The position numbers and the translations under genes were made by a program. 13,408 nt of DNA from an uncultured Bacteroides sp. (lineage in GTDB: Bacteria; Bacteroidota; Bacteroidia; Bacteroidales; Bacteroidaceae). Positions 1 through 7,661 of the stretch are shown in pieces. A model generated the notes under the pieces. The model worked only from the letters and a program-made list of their open reading frames with translations, was not told the DNA's origin and ran no database searches. The stretch lies in contig USPQ01000075.1 in the NCBI GenBank assembly GCA_900556625.1, forward strand, positions 1 through 13,408, read 5' to 3'. Position 1 is the first letter of the stretch. Every line of letters begins with the position of its first letter.

Positions 1-1
1 A

Positions 2-481
2 GGGTTTAAGCCCGATGGTGTTACTACTATTCCGCAGTCTAGTTGTATTGGTGACGGTTATGGTCCGGAACGCTTGCTTGATAACAATACTAGTACTTTC
101 TTAAATACTGCATATTCCGGAGTACCTGTAGGAACAACCTACTATTTAGATATTGTATACCCGAAGTCTCAGAAGTATTTGAAGTTCTCGTATATAAATA
201 GAAGCGTCGGTAGCTTTCCGGCAGAAATAGAATGTTCTGTTAAGGTAAGTCAGGACGATGAATGGACCCCGATAAAAACATTGACAACAGCAGCCGATGG
301 GTTACCTGAAGCTGCATCGGCGGCATATTCTTCTGATATATATGAAGCCCCTTTTGAGTTCAATTATCTCCGTTTTCATGTAAAGAAGACTCATACGGGT
401 AAAGTGAATTTTTCAATGGCGGAATTTCGTATTTACAATGTGGAATACTATTTTTATGATCCGGAAGCTACCGAAAAATAA
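2..481 (+). CDS. C-terminal part of a discoidin-like (F5/8 type C) PUL protein, 5' end outside window
   Basis: The frame is open from base 2 to the TAA at 479-481, so this is the last ~159 codons of a longer protein whose start lies upstream. The visible part is a probable beta-sandwich of the F5/8 type C (discoidin/CBM32-like) kind. It has the loop 'LLDNNTSTFLN' (a ligand or metal-loop pattern common in these domains), then 'YYLDIVYP', 'YLKFSYINR' and a final strand 'FSMAEFRIYNVEYY'. Such domains in Bacteroides PULs bind sugars and often sit C-terminally on lipoproteins encoded right after SusD. A TTG at 74 could be called as a start, but the domain clearly continues upstream of it. It is followed after 21 bases by a strong terminator, so it is probably the last gene of the upstream transcript. 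The exact family is uncertain. Confidence 0.7.
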   Translation, partial: GFKPDGVTTIPQSSCIGDGYGPERLLDNNTSTFLNTAYSGVPVGTTYYLDIVYPKSQKYLKFSYINRSVGSFPAEIECSVKVSQDDEWTPIKTLTTAADGLPEAASAAYSSDIYEAPFEFNYLRFHVKKTHTGKVNFSMAEFRIYNVEYYFYDPEATEK

Positions 482-502
482 ATGAGCCTATAGTATATCT
501 TT

Positions 503-534
503 AAGGAGGATACCTTTAATGTATCCTCCTTTTT
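503..534 (+). terminator. Rho-independent terminator between the discoidin gene and the M60 gene
   Basis: A perfect 11-bp stem (AAGGAGGATAC at 503-513, GTATCCTCCTT at 521-531) with a 7-base loop is followed by T residues. It lies 21 bases after the upstream stop codon and 25 bases before the M60 start. No TAnnTTTG box is visible between it and position 560. The downstream genes may therefore depend on partial read-through from the SusC/D transcript, which is inference. Confidence 0.85.
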
Positions 535-559
535 AAAACATTCATATTATATCTATATC

Positions 560-3328
560 ATGAAAAAAAAGATTATTATTTTTTTTATGCTGTTCTTTTT
601 ATGTACAGTGATAAGCGCTTGTTCCGATGAAGATGGTAAAGGAACTAATACTGCTACATTAGAGATAACTGAACAATTTGTAGATTTCAAGGAGAATGGA
701 GAGTCGCAAACGCTTGTAATTACGACCAATCAAGCAGAGTGGAGTGCTACTGTAGAAAGTAATGGTAAAAGCTGGTGCAGTATTCTTCCTGACATTAATC
801 CGGGGAATCACAAACTTACTATCTCTGTAACTCCTAATACGGGAAAGGAACAGCGGAGTACTATTATTACCGTGAAGGCAGCAGAGTTATCGGAGAAAAT
901 AACTGTGCGTCAATTGGGGACGGATAAAGGTATTTTAATTTCCCCTATGATGAAAACTTTTACTGCGGAAGGAGGGAAAATAGAGTTTACAGTAACAGCA
1001 AATGTAGAGTTTGAAATAATACCGACTGTCGATTGGATCACGTTGCCGGTCACTACCCGCACGGCAGAATATGTGACTACGGACCATACATATTTTATTC
1101 AACGTAATAAAGGGGAAAAGCGTACGGGGACTATTACGGTAAAAGACAAAGCAAGTGATTTATTCTCTGAGTTAATTATATCTCAAGAGGCCTTAGGAGA
1201 GTATGAAAGTGGTGAATCTGGTATTCAAGGCGATCTATTGGTTCCGGTTTCCACAGGTAGTGCATTCAATTCTTTGGGCAAGGTATCTCAATTGGGATCT
1301 TCAGGATTTCATAGGACTTATGATGGAAGTAAAGAGACCGGATATCATTCTAATACATCAGATGATTTTCCTAACAATTGGCCGTTGACATTAACTTTTG
1401 AATTTGCGGAACAACCTAGAATTGATTATTGCGTTTGTCATTCAACAGGTAGTGATAAATTGAAAAAAGCAAAGATATTTGTATCTACTGAGGCAGAACC
1501 GGAATATACGAAGCTAATGGATGTCGATTTATCCGGAAGTTCTGCGGCACTTATTAAGTTTCCTAGCCCGATTATTAATCCGAAAGGGATTAAAATTGAA
1601 GTTACAGAGTCGTCAGGTAAATATCTTGTAATAAAAGAAATGGAGTTTTATCGTCAGAATTCGGATAATTATGATCCTCTTAATTTGTTTACGGATATTA
1701 CGTGTTCTGAGTTAAAACCCGGAATTACCGAGAAGGACATAGATGCATGCCCTGACCCGCTTTTCCGTAATGTAGCTTTTTATCTTTCTATTAATAAATA
1801 TCCGCGTGAGTTTCGTATTCAGGAATATAAAGCTTATCCACATCCGGAATTATTTCGTAAAGCAAACAAGACAAGCGCTGAACACAATTTGCTGGATAAT
1901 CCGACCGGGATATTTGTAAATAAAGGAAAAGAAGTTGTAGTGCTGGTGGGAGACAGTCATGGATATCAGCTTTCGGCTCGTATCTTAAATTTGAATGTAT
2001 CCGGAGGGGATGGGTTTAATTATAATTATTCTTATCCTTTGGTAGAAGGGATTAATCGTTTTATAGCGGAAACAGACGGATTGATCTATATTTATTATCA
2101 TACTCCCGAGTATAGAGATGCATTGCCGATAAAGATACATATTCCGTCAGGGCAAGTAAACGGATATTTTGACTCCGGAAAACATCAACCTTCTGATTGG
2201 AGCCGTCTGTTACATGCAGCAGTAGGACCTCATCTTGATGTACTTGGCGAGAAGGCACATTTGATATTTCCGGTAGATAAGTTCAAAGCAAACACTCCAG
2301 ATGGTAAAGCTTTAATAGATGCTTATGATAGACTGGTGTTGCTTGAACAGCAATTTATGGGATTGGAAAAATATGATCGAATGGATCCGAACCGTGTTTG
2401 TTTTTCTGTGATGTATAATGATAGTTATATGTATTCTGCCGGTAATCATACGGGGTATGTTGTCGGTACGATGAATGAATTATGTAATCTGGAAAAGTTT
2501 TCTACTACTTCAATCTGGGGACCGGCACATGAAGTCGGACATTCTTATCAGACTAAACCAGGACTTTGTTGGCTTGGAATGACTGAAGTGACTAATAATA
2601 TTCATTCTTTATATGTTCAGACTTCGTTTGGAAATCAATCACGCCTATTAGATAAGCAGGGTGATTATACAAGTATTTATGAGAAGTCTATGTGTATGTA
2701 TTTCGTACGTAAACGTGCTCATATCATTACAGATTCGGATGTGAATGTCTTTAACCAGCTAGTTCCATTTTGGCAATTATATCTATATACTAAGGCCATT
2801 GGACAAGAAGATTTTTATAAAGACTTATATGAACTCATACGTATTAATACGGATCAGGACACTCCTGGGAAAAGTCAACTAGAGTTTACATTTTTGGCAA
2901 GTAAGGCGTCGGGACTGGATTTGACAGAATTCTTTGTGAAATGGGGATTTTTTGAACCAATAGATATTGAAAAATCAGATTATAGTAAAGGACAGTTTGT
3001 GGTTACCGAGTCAATGATTGATGAAACTAAACAACGTATTACTGATTTAGGACTACCAAAACCAAAAGGAATTATAGAGTATATCTGCGATAGTAATGTT
3101 GATTGCTATAAGACCTTTAATTCTATTATAAAAGGAATTGCTCAAAGAGAAGGTCAAAAAATTGTAATGACCAATTGGAGGAATGTGGCAGTTTATGAAG
3201 TTTATTCGAACGGTAAATTATGTTTTGTATCTCCAGCCTCCTCTTTTACTGTAAATGGAAACTTAGGAACTAAAGTTCAAGTCTTCGCAGTATCTGCAAC
3301 TGGAGAAAAAGTAGAAGTAACATTTTAA
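560..3328 (+). CDS. Surface lipoprotein, M60 (enhancin-like) mucin-type metalloprotease with BACON and discoidin domains
   Basis: A 922-residue lipoprotein. The signal peptide ends in lipobox I-S-A-C with Cys21. The residues after it (C-S-D-E-D) fit the acidic Bacteroidetes lipoprotein export signal, so a cell-surface location is likely. Domains in order: BACON about 32-119, a second BACON-like repeat about 124-212, a discoidin/F5/8 type C domain about 225-366, the M60 catalytic region about 430-790, and a C-terminal M60-associated sandwich about 835-922. The zinc motif is complete: HEVGH at 657-661 with a downstream Glu at 676 (GMTEV), the gluzincin HExxH...E arrangement. Family knowledge: Bacteroides M60 proteases such as BT4244 cleave mucin-like O-glycosylated proteins and use discoidin/BACON modules to hold the substrate. 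The length is slightly above that protein. It is the first gene of a tight group: the next starts 26 bases downstream. Family is near certain; the exact glycopeptide specificity is not readable from sequence. Confidence 0.93.
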   Translation: MKKKIIIFFMLFFLCTVISACSDEDGKGTNTATLEITEQFVDFKENGESQTLVITTNQAEWSATVESNGKSWCSILPDINPGNHKLTISVTPNTGKEQRSTIITVKAAELSEKITVRQLGTDKGILISPMMKTFTAEGGKIEFTVTANVEFEIIPTVDWITLPVTTRTAEYVTTDHTYFIQRNKGEKRTGTITVKDKASDLFSELIISQEALGEYESGESGIQGDLLVPVSTGSAFNSLGKVSQLGSSGFHRTYDGSKETGYHSNTSDDFPNNWPLTLTFEFAEQPRIDYCVCHSTGSDKLKKAKIFVSTEAEPEYTKLMDVDLSGSSAALIKFPSPIINPKGIKIEVTESSGKYLVIKEMEFYRQNSDNYDPLNLFTDITCSELKPGITEKDIDACPDPLFRNVAFYLSINKYPREFRIQEYKAYPHPELFRKANKTSAEHNLLDNPTGIFVNKGKEVVVLVGDSHGYQLSARILNLNVSGGDGFNYNYSYPLVEGINRFIAETDGLIYIYYHTPEYRDALPIKIHIPSGQVNGYFDSGKHQPSDWSRLLHAAVGPHLDVLGEKAHLIFPVDKFKANTPDGKALIDAYDRLVLLEQQFMGLEKYDRMDPNRVCFSVMYNDSYMYSAGNHTGYVVGTMNELCNLEKFSTTSIWGPAHEVGHSYQTKPGLCWLGMTEVTNNIHSLYVQTSFGNQSRLLDKQGDYTSIYEKSMCMYFVRKRAHIITDSDVNVFNQLVPFWQLYLYTKAIGQEDFYKDLYELIRINTDQDTPGKSQLEFTFLASKASGLDLTEFFVKWGFFEPIDIEKSDYSKGQFVVTESMIDETKQRITDLGLPKPKGIIEYICDSNVDCYKTFNSIIKGIAQREGQKIVMTNWRNVAVYEVYSNGKLCFVSPASSFTVNGNLGTKVQVFAVSATGEKVEVTF

Positions 3329-3354
3329 TAATTATATAATTAATAAAGAACAAC

Positions 3355-5829
3355 ATGAAACATTTTTGGACAGGTTTATTAGCCTTAGGGGTAGTCGGAT
3401 GTACTGCACCACAACAAACACAAAAGGATAATATATCGGGAATTTATCCTAAACTGGCTTTTTATAATAATGAGGGCGAGTGTGGAACAGGTGCTGTGGT
3501 TCCTTGGGCAGGTAGTCTATGGGCTATCACCTATGGACCTCATTTACCTTTCGGATCATCTGATAAGTTGTATCAGATAACTCCGGACAAGAAAATGACT
3601 GTCCGTTCGGAAAGTATTGGAGGAACACCTGCTAACCGACTGATTCATAAGGAATCAAACCAATTGAATATAGGACCGTATTTTATTAACGAGTCAGGTG
3701 ATGTCAGAGTTTTACCTTGGCAGGAGGCTCCGGGACGATATACCGGTTCGGCTCGTCATTTGACAGATCCTGCCAATAAGATTTATATTGGTACGATGGA
3801 AGAAGGTTTCTATGAAGTAGATGTTAATACTTTGAAAGCTAAGGAATTATATAAAGATAGTAATGAAGCATGGCGTCTATATCGTAAAGACTCTAAAAAT
3901 ACCCCCAAACCCGTAGAATTACTGCCGGGAGCGCATGGTAAAGGATTGTATTCAGGACAAGGAGTGATGGTATTCTCCAATAACGGAGAGAATAGTGCCG
4001 CCGCTATGAAGTATTTTGATGCGTTATCCGGTTCATTATCAGAATGGGACGGCAAAGACTGGAAAGTCGTACGTCGTAATCAATTTGTAGAATTGACCGG
4101 TCCCGGCGGTATATACGGTAACACAAATCCTGAAACGGATCCCATTTGGGCTACAGGCTGGGATCATAAATCAGTGCTACTTGGAGTAAGAGATTCGCAG
4201 AAAGGATGGACCTTTTATCGTTTGCCTAAAGCAAGTCATTCTTATGACGGTGCACATGGCTGGAATACTGAATGGCCACGTATTCGTAATGTAGGAACAG
4301 ATGACCAACCGGATTATCTGATGACTATGCATGGCCTGTTCTGGCGTTTCCCAAAACTGTTTACTGTTGATAACTCTGCCGGTATTCGTCCCCGTTCAAG
4401 TTATTTGAAAGTAATTGGAGACTTTGCCCGTTGGAATGATGAATTGGTGTTTGGCTGCGATGATTCTGCCCAAAAAGAATTTTTAAACAAACGTAAGGCA
4501 AAAGGAAATATAGAAGGTCCGGGACAATCTAATTCTAATCTTTGGTTTACATCTTTGACTAAACCCGACGAACTGGGCCCTGCAACAGTAGATGGAGCAA
4601 TCTGGGAAAAAGAAGATGTGCAAGCAAATGTTTATTCAGATCCCTATATGTTTGCCGGTTGGGAACAACGTTGTTGCTGGTTGCAAAATGATGGAAAGCA
4701 AGATATTACTTTCACATTTGAGATAGATCAAAAGGGAAATAATGTTTGGAAGGAACTGACTGCCGTGCAGGTAGAAGCTGGACAATCCGCTTATCTTCCT
4801 TTTACTGCTAAAGAGCAGGGAGAATGGATTCGTGTGAAAATAGACAAGGAAAGTAATGTGTCCGTAAGTTTCGTATATACTACAGTTGATACTCGTTCTT
4901 CCGCTTCTTCTTCCATATTCAACGGATTGTCAAAAGTATCGGAAGAAAATACTCTCGGAGGATTGTTATACGGCCTTGGCAAGAATAGAAGAGCTTTAGG
5001 TGTATTAGCTTCCAATATTGAAAACGGTAAAGTAATAGAAAACGGATATTATGAGATGAGCGATACTTTGGCATTGGTGCGTAAGGATGATACTCAGACT
5101 GCCGATTTTATTCGTGAGAAATTTGCGATGCCTCATCAGGTAGTTACTATTGACGAATCATCGGTTCTGATCGTTGACGACAGACAAAGACGTTGGCGTT
5201 TACCGTTGGGAGACGAAAATTACACTAAGTTGATTGGACAGGATGTGGTACGTATTTGTCGCGAAGTGGCTACTGAACGTGACTTATTCAACTGTCATGG
5301 TACTTTCTATGAACTACCTGCTGAAAATGCGGATGGTTATGCCAAGATTCGTCCGATTGCTTCTCATAATTTCCGGATTAATGATTATGCCTCTTACCGG
5401 GGAATGTTAGTGATGACCGGTATTGACCCTAAAAAGGATAAAGATAATGAACATATCATCGTGTCGGAAGATGGTAAAGCTGCCGTATGGGCAGGTGCTA
5501 TTGATGATTTGTGGAGTATGGGCAAACCGACAGGCAAAGGCGGTCCTTGGAAAAACACTTTAGTAAAGGCAGGAGAGGTGTCCGATCCGTATCTGATCGG
5601 TTTTTATGATAAGAAGAATTTAACCTTGTCACATAATTCTCAAAAAGATGTAACCTTTACCATAGAAATTGACCCAACAGGTAATGGGAAATGGGTGAAT
5701 TATACTACTTTGACTGTAAAACCTGGGGAGAAGTTGGCTTATGAATTGAAAGCTCCATTTCAGGCAAGATGGATACGTTTCTCGACAGATTCTGATACTA
5801 ACGCTACTGCATGGCTGGAGTATAAATAG
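3355..5829 (+). CDS. Uncharacterised PUL lipoprotein with a large internal duplication
   Basis: I do not recognise a named family. The 824-residue protein starts with a short signal peptide and lipobox V-V-G-C (Cys16). There is no acidic stretch after the Cys, so it may face the periplasm, unlike the M60 protein before it. The N-terminal ~260 residues contain repeated short strands ('DKLYQITP', 'NKIYIGTMEEGFYEVDV', 'SLSEWDGKDWKVV') suggestive of a beta-propeller. Residues about 265-509 and 595-824 are diverged copies of one another, each ending in an ~83-residue sandwich-like module (starts at V426 and V742). The gene sits 26 bases after the M60 gene and 9 bases before the GH29 fucosidase, so it is almost surely co-transcribed and takes part in handling the same glycan. 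It could be a binding protein or an unclassified glycan-active enzyme. Shared His-Gly positions (H326/H648) recur in both halves, but no known catalytic signature is evident. Confidence 0.85.
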   Translation: MKHFWTGLLALGVVGCTAPQQTQKDNISGIYPKLAFYNNEGECGTGAVVPWAGSLWAITYGPHLPFGSSDKLYQITPDKKMTVRSESIGGTPANRLIHKESNQLNIGPYFINESGDVRVLPWQEAPGRYTGSARHLTDPANKIYIGTMEEGFYEVDVNTLKAKELYKDSNEAWRLYRKDSKNTPKPVELLPGAHGKGLYSGQGVMVFSNNGENSAAAMKYFDALSGSLSEWDGKDWKVVRRNQFVELTGPGGIYGNTNPETDPIWATGWDHKSVLLGVRDSQKGWTFYRLPKASHSYDGAHGWNTEWPRIRNVGTDDQPDYLMTMHGLFWRFPKLFTVDNSAGIRPRSSYLKVIGDFARWNDELVFGCDDSAQKEFLNKRKAKGNIEGPGQSNSNLWFTSLTKPDELGPATVDGAIWEKEDVQANVYSDPYMFAGWEQRCCWLQNDGKQDITFTFEIDQKGNNVWKELTAVQVEAGQSAYLPFTAKEQGEWIRVKIDKESNVSVSFVYTTVDTRSSASSSIFNGLSKVSEENTLGGLLYGLGKNRRALGVLASNIENGKVIENGYYEMSDTLALVRKDDTQTADFIREKFAMPHQVVTIDESSVLIVDDRQRRWRLPLGDENYTKLIGQDVVRICREVATERDLFNCHGTFYELPAENADGYAKIRPIASHNFRINDYASYRGMLVMTGIDPKKDKDNEHIIVSEDGKAAVWAGAIDDLWSMGKPTGKGGPWKNTLVKAGEVSDPYLIGFYDKKNLTLSHNSQKDVTFTIEIDPTGNGKWVNYTTLTVKPGEKLAYELKAPFQARWIRFSTDSDTNATAWLEYK
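4147..4881 (+). repeat. Copy A of an intragenic protein-level duplication in the 824-residue lipoprotein
   Basis: Encodes residues about 265-509. Landmarks shared with copy B, in the same order: 'SVLLGVRD' (S273), 'FYRLP', 'RIRNVG', 'MHGLFWRFP' (H326), 'GIRPRSSYLKVIGDF', 'ELVFGCDD', and the sandwich module beginning 'VYSDPYMFAG' (V426) with 'ITFTFEID', 'NVWKELT' and 'GEWIRVKID'. The similarity is visible in protein only; the DNA has diverged, so the duplication is old. Confidence 0.75.
5137..5826 (+). repeat. Copy B of the intragenic duplication in the 824-residue lipoprotein
   Basis: Encodes residues about 595-824. Matching landmarks: 'SVLIVDDR' (S603), 'RWRLP', 'RICREVA', 'CHGTFYELP' (H648), 'KIRPIASHNFRINDY', 'MLVMTGID', and the terminal module beginning 'VSDPYLIGFY' (V742) with 'VTFTIEID', 'GKWVNYTT' and 'ARWIRFSTD'. 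Spacing from the His-Gly landmark to the module is 100 residues in copy A and 94 in copy B, which supports one ancestral unit rather than two unrelated matches. Confidence 0.75.
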
Positions 5830-5838
5830 AAAATATAT

Positions 5839-7086
5839 ATGAAAAAGATTCGAATAAATTTATTTATTATTTGCCTTTTAGGTGTATTGGCAGAAGTCTG
5901 TGCTCAAGAGAGTACATGGCGGGAAATGCCTTATTTCTTAAAAGGATATGAGAAACAATATAAAAAATCTCCGAAAGAAGCTGCCTTGTCATGGTTTAAA
6001 GATGCCCGTTTTGGATTATTTGTACATTGGGGGCCGGCTTCTTTATACGGACAAGGCGAGTGGGTAATGTATAATAACCGGATTCCCATTAAGGAATATG
6101 AACAGAAAGCCCGGGAATTCAAAGGAGATAAGTTTAATGCTCAGGATTATGTGAATCTGGCTTTAGATGTAAATATGAAATACATTACTTTCGTTATTAA
6201 GCATCATGATGGGTTTGCATTATGGGATTCGAAAGCATCAGACTATAACAGTGTGAAGTATCCTTCAGGAAGAGATTTCTTAAAGGAACTGTCCATTACC
6301 TGTAAGAAAGCAGGATTAGGTTTATTTATCTATTATTCTGTCGGGTTGGATTGGCATCATCCTTACTATATTCCTAATACGATGTATGACCCGGCACGTC
6401 CTCATTATGCGAAGACTCCGGAAGAATATAAATATTCTAAGCCGGAAGACTTTAAACATTATATGAACTTTGCAAAAACACAGATTATGGAACTTTGTAC
6501 GATGTATGGTCCTATAGCGGGTTTTTGGTTTGACACAGTCGGAGGGGTTTATCAATATTCGGACCTGTTCAATATACAAGAAGTATATGATATGATTCAT
6601 GCAATACAGCCTCATGCATTAGTAGTGTTTAAAACAGGTGCAAATGGGAATGAGGACTTTATTACAGGAGAACGTCACTTTGGTTCTTTGGCACCGGTGT
6701 TCAAGAGTGTAGGATTACCTAAAAAGGTTCAGGATGCTGCAGATTATTCTTGGCAGAACAATAAAGCTAAGCCGGCAGAATTGAATATTCCGATACAAAC
6801 TTTGGGCTGGGCTTATCATAGTAGTTCTAAGCAACGCCAAAAATCGGCTAAAGAGGTAATGGACTTATTAGACTATTGTGCTAAAGTAAATGCAAACTTA
6901 TTGCTGAATATAGGGCCTCGTCCGGATGGATCGATTTTGGAGGAGAATGTACGAGTATTAAAGGAAGTAGGGCGGAAATTAAAAAAAGATGGATTTCCAC
7001 GGCTTAATACTAAAGATTATATGAAGTACCGGGATAGTGCCAAACAAGAACGTCCGAAAGAAAAGGAGAACCAAACGGCTAATTAG
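5839..7086 (+). CDS. Secreted GH29 alpha-L-fucosidase
   Basis: A 415-residue exo-enzyme that removes alpha-linked L-fucose from glycan ends by a retaining mechanism. The first ~22 residues form a signal peptide, probably cleaved after V-C-A in front of Gln23, so the product is likely periplasmic. GH29 landmarks are present: 'ARFGLFVHWG' (H63), 'EWVMYN', 'FVIKHHDGFALWDS' (H122, H123, D124) and 'GFWFDT', with D232 as the expected nucleophile. E278 in 'EDFITGER' lies where many members carry the acid/base in a DFxTPE-like segment, but that assignment is tentative. The protein ends about 20 residues past the barrel in a Lys/Glu-rich tail, so the C-terminal beta-sandwich of classical fucosidases is absent or minimal. 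It starts 9 bases after the preceding lipoprotein gene and is followed by a terminator, so it closes the M60-lipoprotein-fucosidase operon. Fucosidase linkage preference cannot be read from this. Confidence 0.93.
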   Translation: MKKIRINLFIICLLGVLAEVCAQESTWREMPYFLKGYEKQYKKSPKEAALSWFKDARFGLFVHWGPASLYGQGEWVMYNNRIPIKEYEQKAREFKGDKFNAQDYVNLALDVNMKYITFVIKHHDGFALWDSKASDYNSVKYPSGRDFLKELSITCKKAGLGLFIYYSVGLDWHHPYYIPNTMYDPARPHYAKTPEEYKYSKPEDFKHYMNFAKTQIMELCTMYGPIAGFWFDTVGGVYQYSDLFNIQEVYDMIHAIQPHALVVFKTGANGNEDFITGERHFGSLAPVFKSVGLPKKVQDAADYSWQNNKAKPAELNIPIQTLGWAYHSSSKQRQKSAKEVMDLLDYCAKVNANLLLNIGPRPDGSILEENVRVLKEVGRKLKKDGFPRLNTKDYMKYRDSAKQERPKEKENQTAN

Positions 7087-7117
7087 GAAATGCCTTTTGT
7101 AAAGTAAATAAGAACGT

Positions 7118-7161
7118 AATGGCAGATATTTGTAGGGAACACTATAATATCTGCCGTTTTT
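7118..7161 (+). terminator. Rho-independent terminator after the GH29 gene
   Basis: A perfect 10-bp stem, GGCAGATATT (7121-7130) and AATATCTGCC (7146-7155), can be extended outward by about three pairs including one G-U, with a 15-base loop and a following T run (7157-7161). It lies 32 bases after the fucosidase stop codon and ends the three-gene group. Confidence 0.85.
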
Positions 7162-7185
7162 ATAAACTGACTATTTAGAATAAAT

Positions 7186-7647
7186 ATGATAAAGAGAGTC
7201 TGTTATTTTTTAGGTATTTGGTTATTGTTATCTGTTTCTATAACGAATGTATAGGCGTAAAAATAATCAAACATCTTTTCAATAGGTAAAATTTCATTTT
7301 CATTGTTCGTTCCGGTCCTTACGTTTGTGCAGAATGGGAAATGGGAGGTTTATATTTTAGGATCAGATGGCAAATCTGTCAGCCGTGAATCATGGAAAGT
7401 GATATATGCTGATAGCGAAGAGACGGAAAAAGGTAATTATACAGCGGATAAAGTTTTTGATTTACAAGAGTCTACCTATTGGAAAACTGTCGATAAAATT
7501 TCTTATCCTCACCAAATTGTTATAGATTTGGGTGAGAAACAGAAAATTACAGGTTTCCGTTATTTACCCCGTGCAGAGAAAGGTGCTCCGGGGCAAATCA
7601 GAAAGTATAAAATATATATATATCAGACGGTTTTAAACTTTAGATAA
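7186..7647 (+). pseudogene. Decayed gene: signal peptide plus partial discoidin (F5/8 type C) domain, interrupted by stops
   Basis: An ATG at 7186 opens a plausible signal peptide (positive 'MIKR', then a hydrophobic core 'FLGIWLLLSVSI') that runs into TAG (7252), TAA (7258) and TAA (7264). The same frame is then open to the stop at 7645-7647. It encodes a discoidin-type domain typical of the C-terminal end of Bacteroides glycosidases: 'ESWKVIYADSEE', 'KVFDLQESTYWKT', 'PHQIVIDLG', 'KITGFRYLPRA', 'IRKYKIYI'. The final strand is missing and replaced by 'QTVLNF'. The simplest reading is a glycosidase gene that lost its catalytic middle by an in-frame deletion and then took up nonsense mutations. 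A TTG at 7303 could start a 114-residue unsecreted product, but it lacks an export signal. No promoter box is visible upstream. It ends 14 bases before the GH2 gene. Confidence 0.75.
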
Positions 7648-7661
7648 TAATTAGTTACATC

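Noticed and set aside
74..481. TTG at 74 as the true start of a 135-residue protein
   Set aside because: The frame and domain sequence continue upstream to the window edge without a stop, so the gene is simply cut by the boundary.
505..519. AAGGAGGATACC followed by ATG at 519, looking like a strong ribosome site and start
   Set aside because: The purine run is the left arm of the terminator hairpin, and the frame from that ATG has no support; Bacteroides genes rarely use strong Shine-Dalgarno sites.
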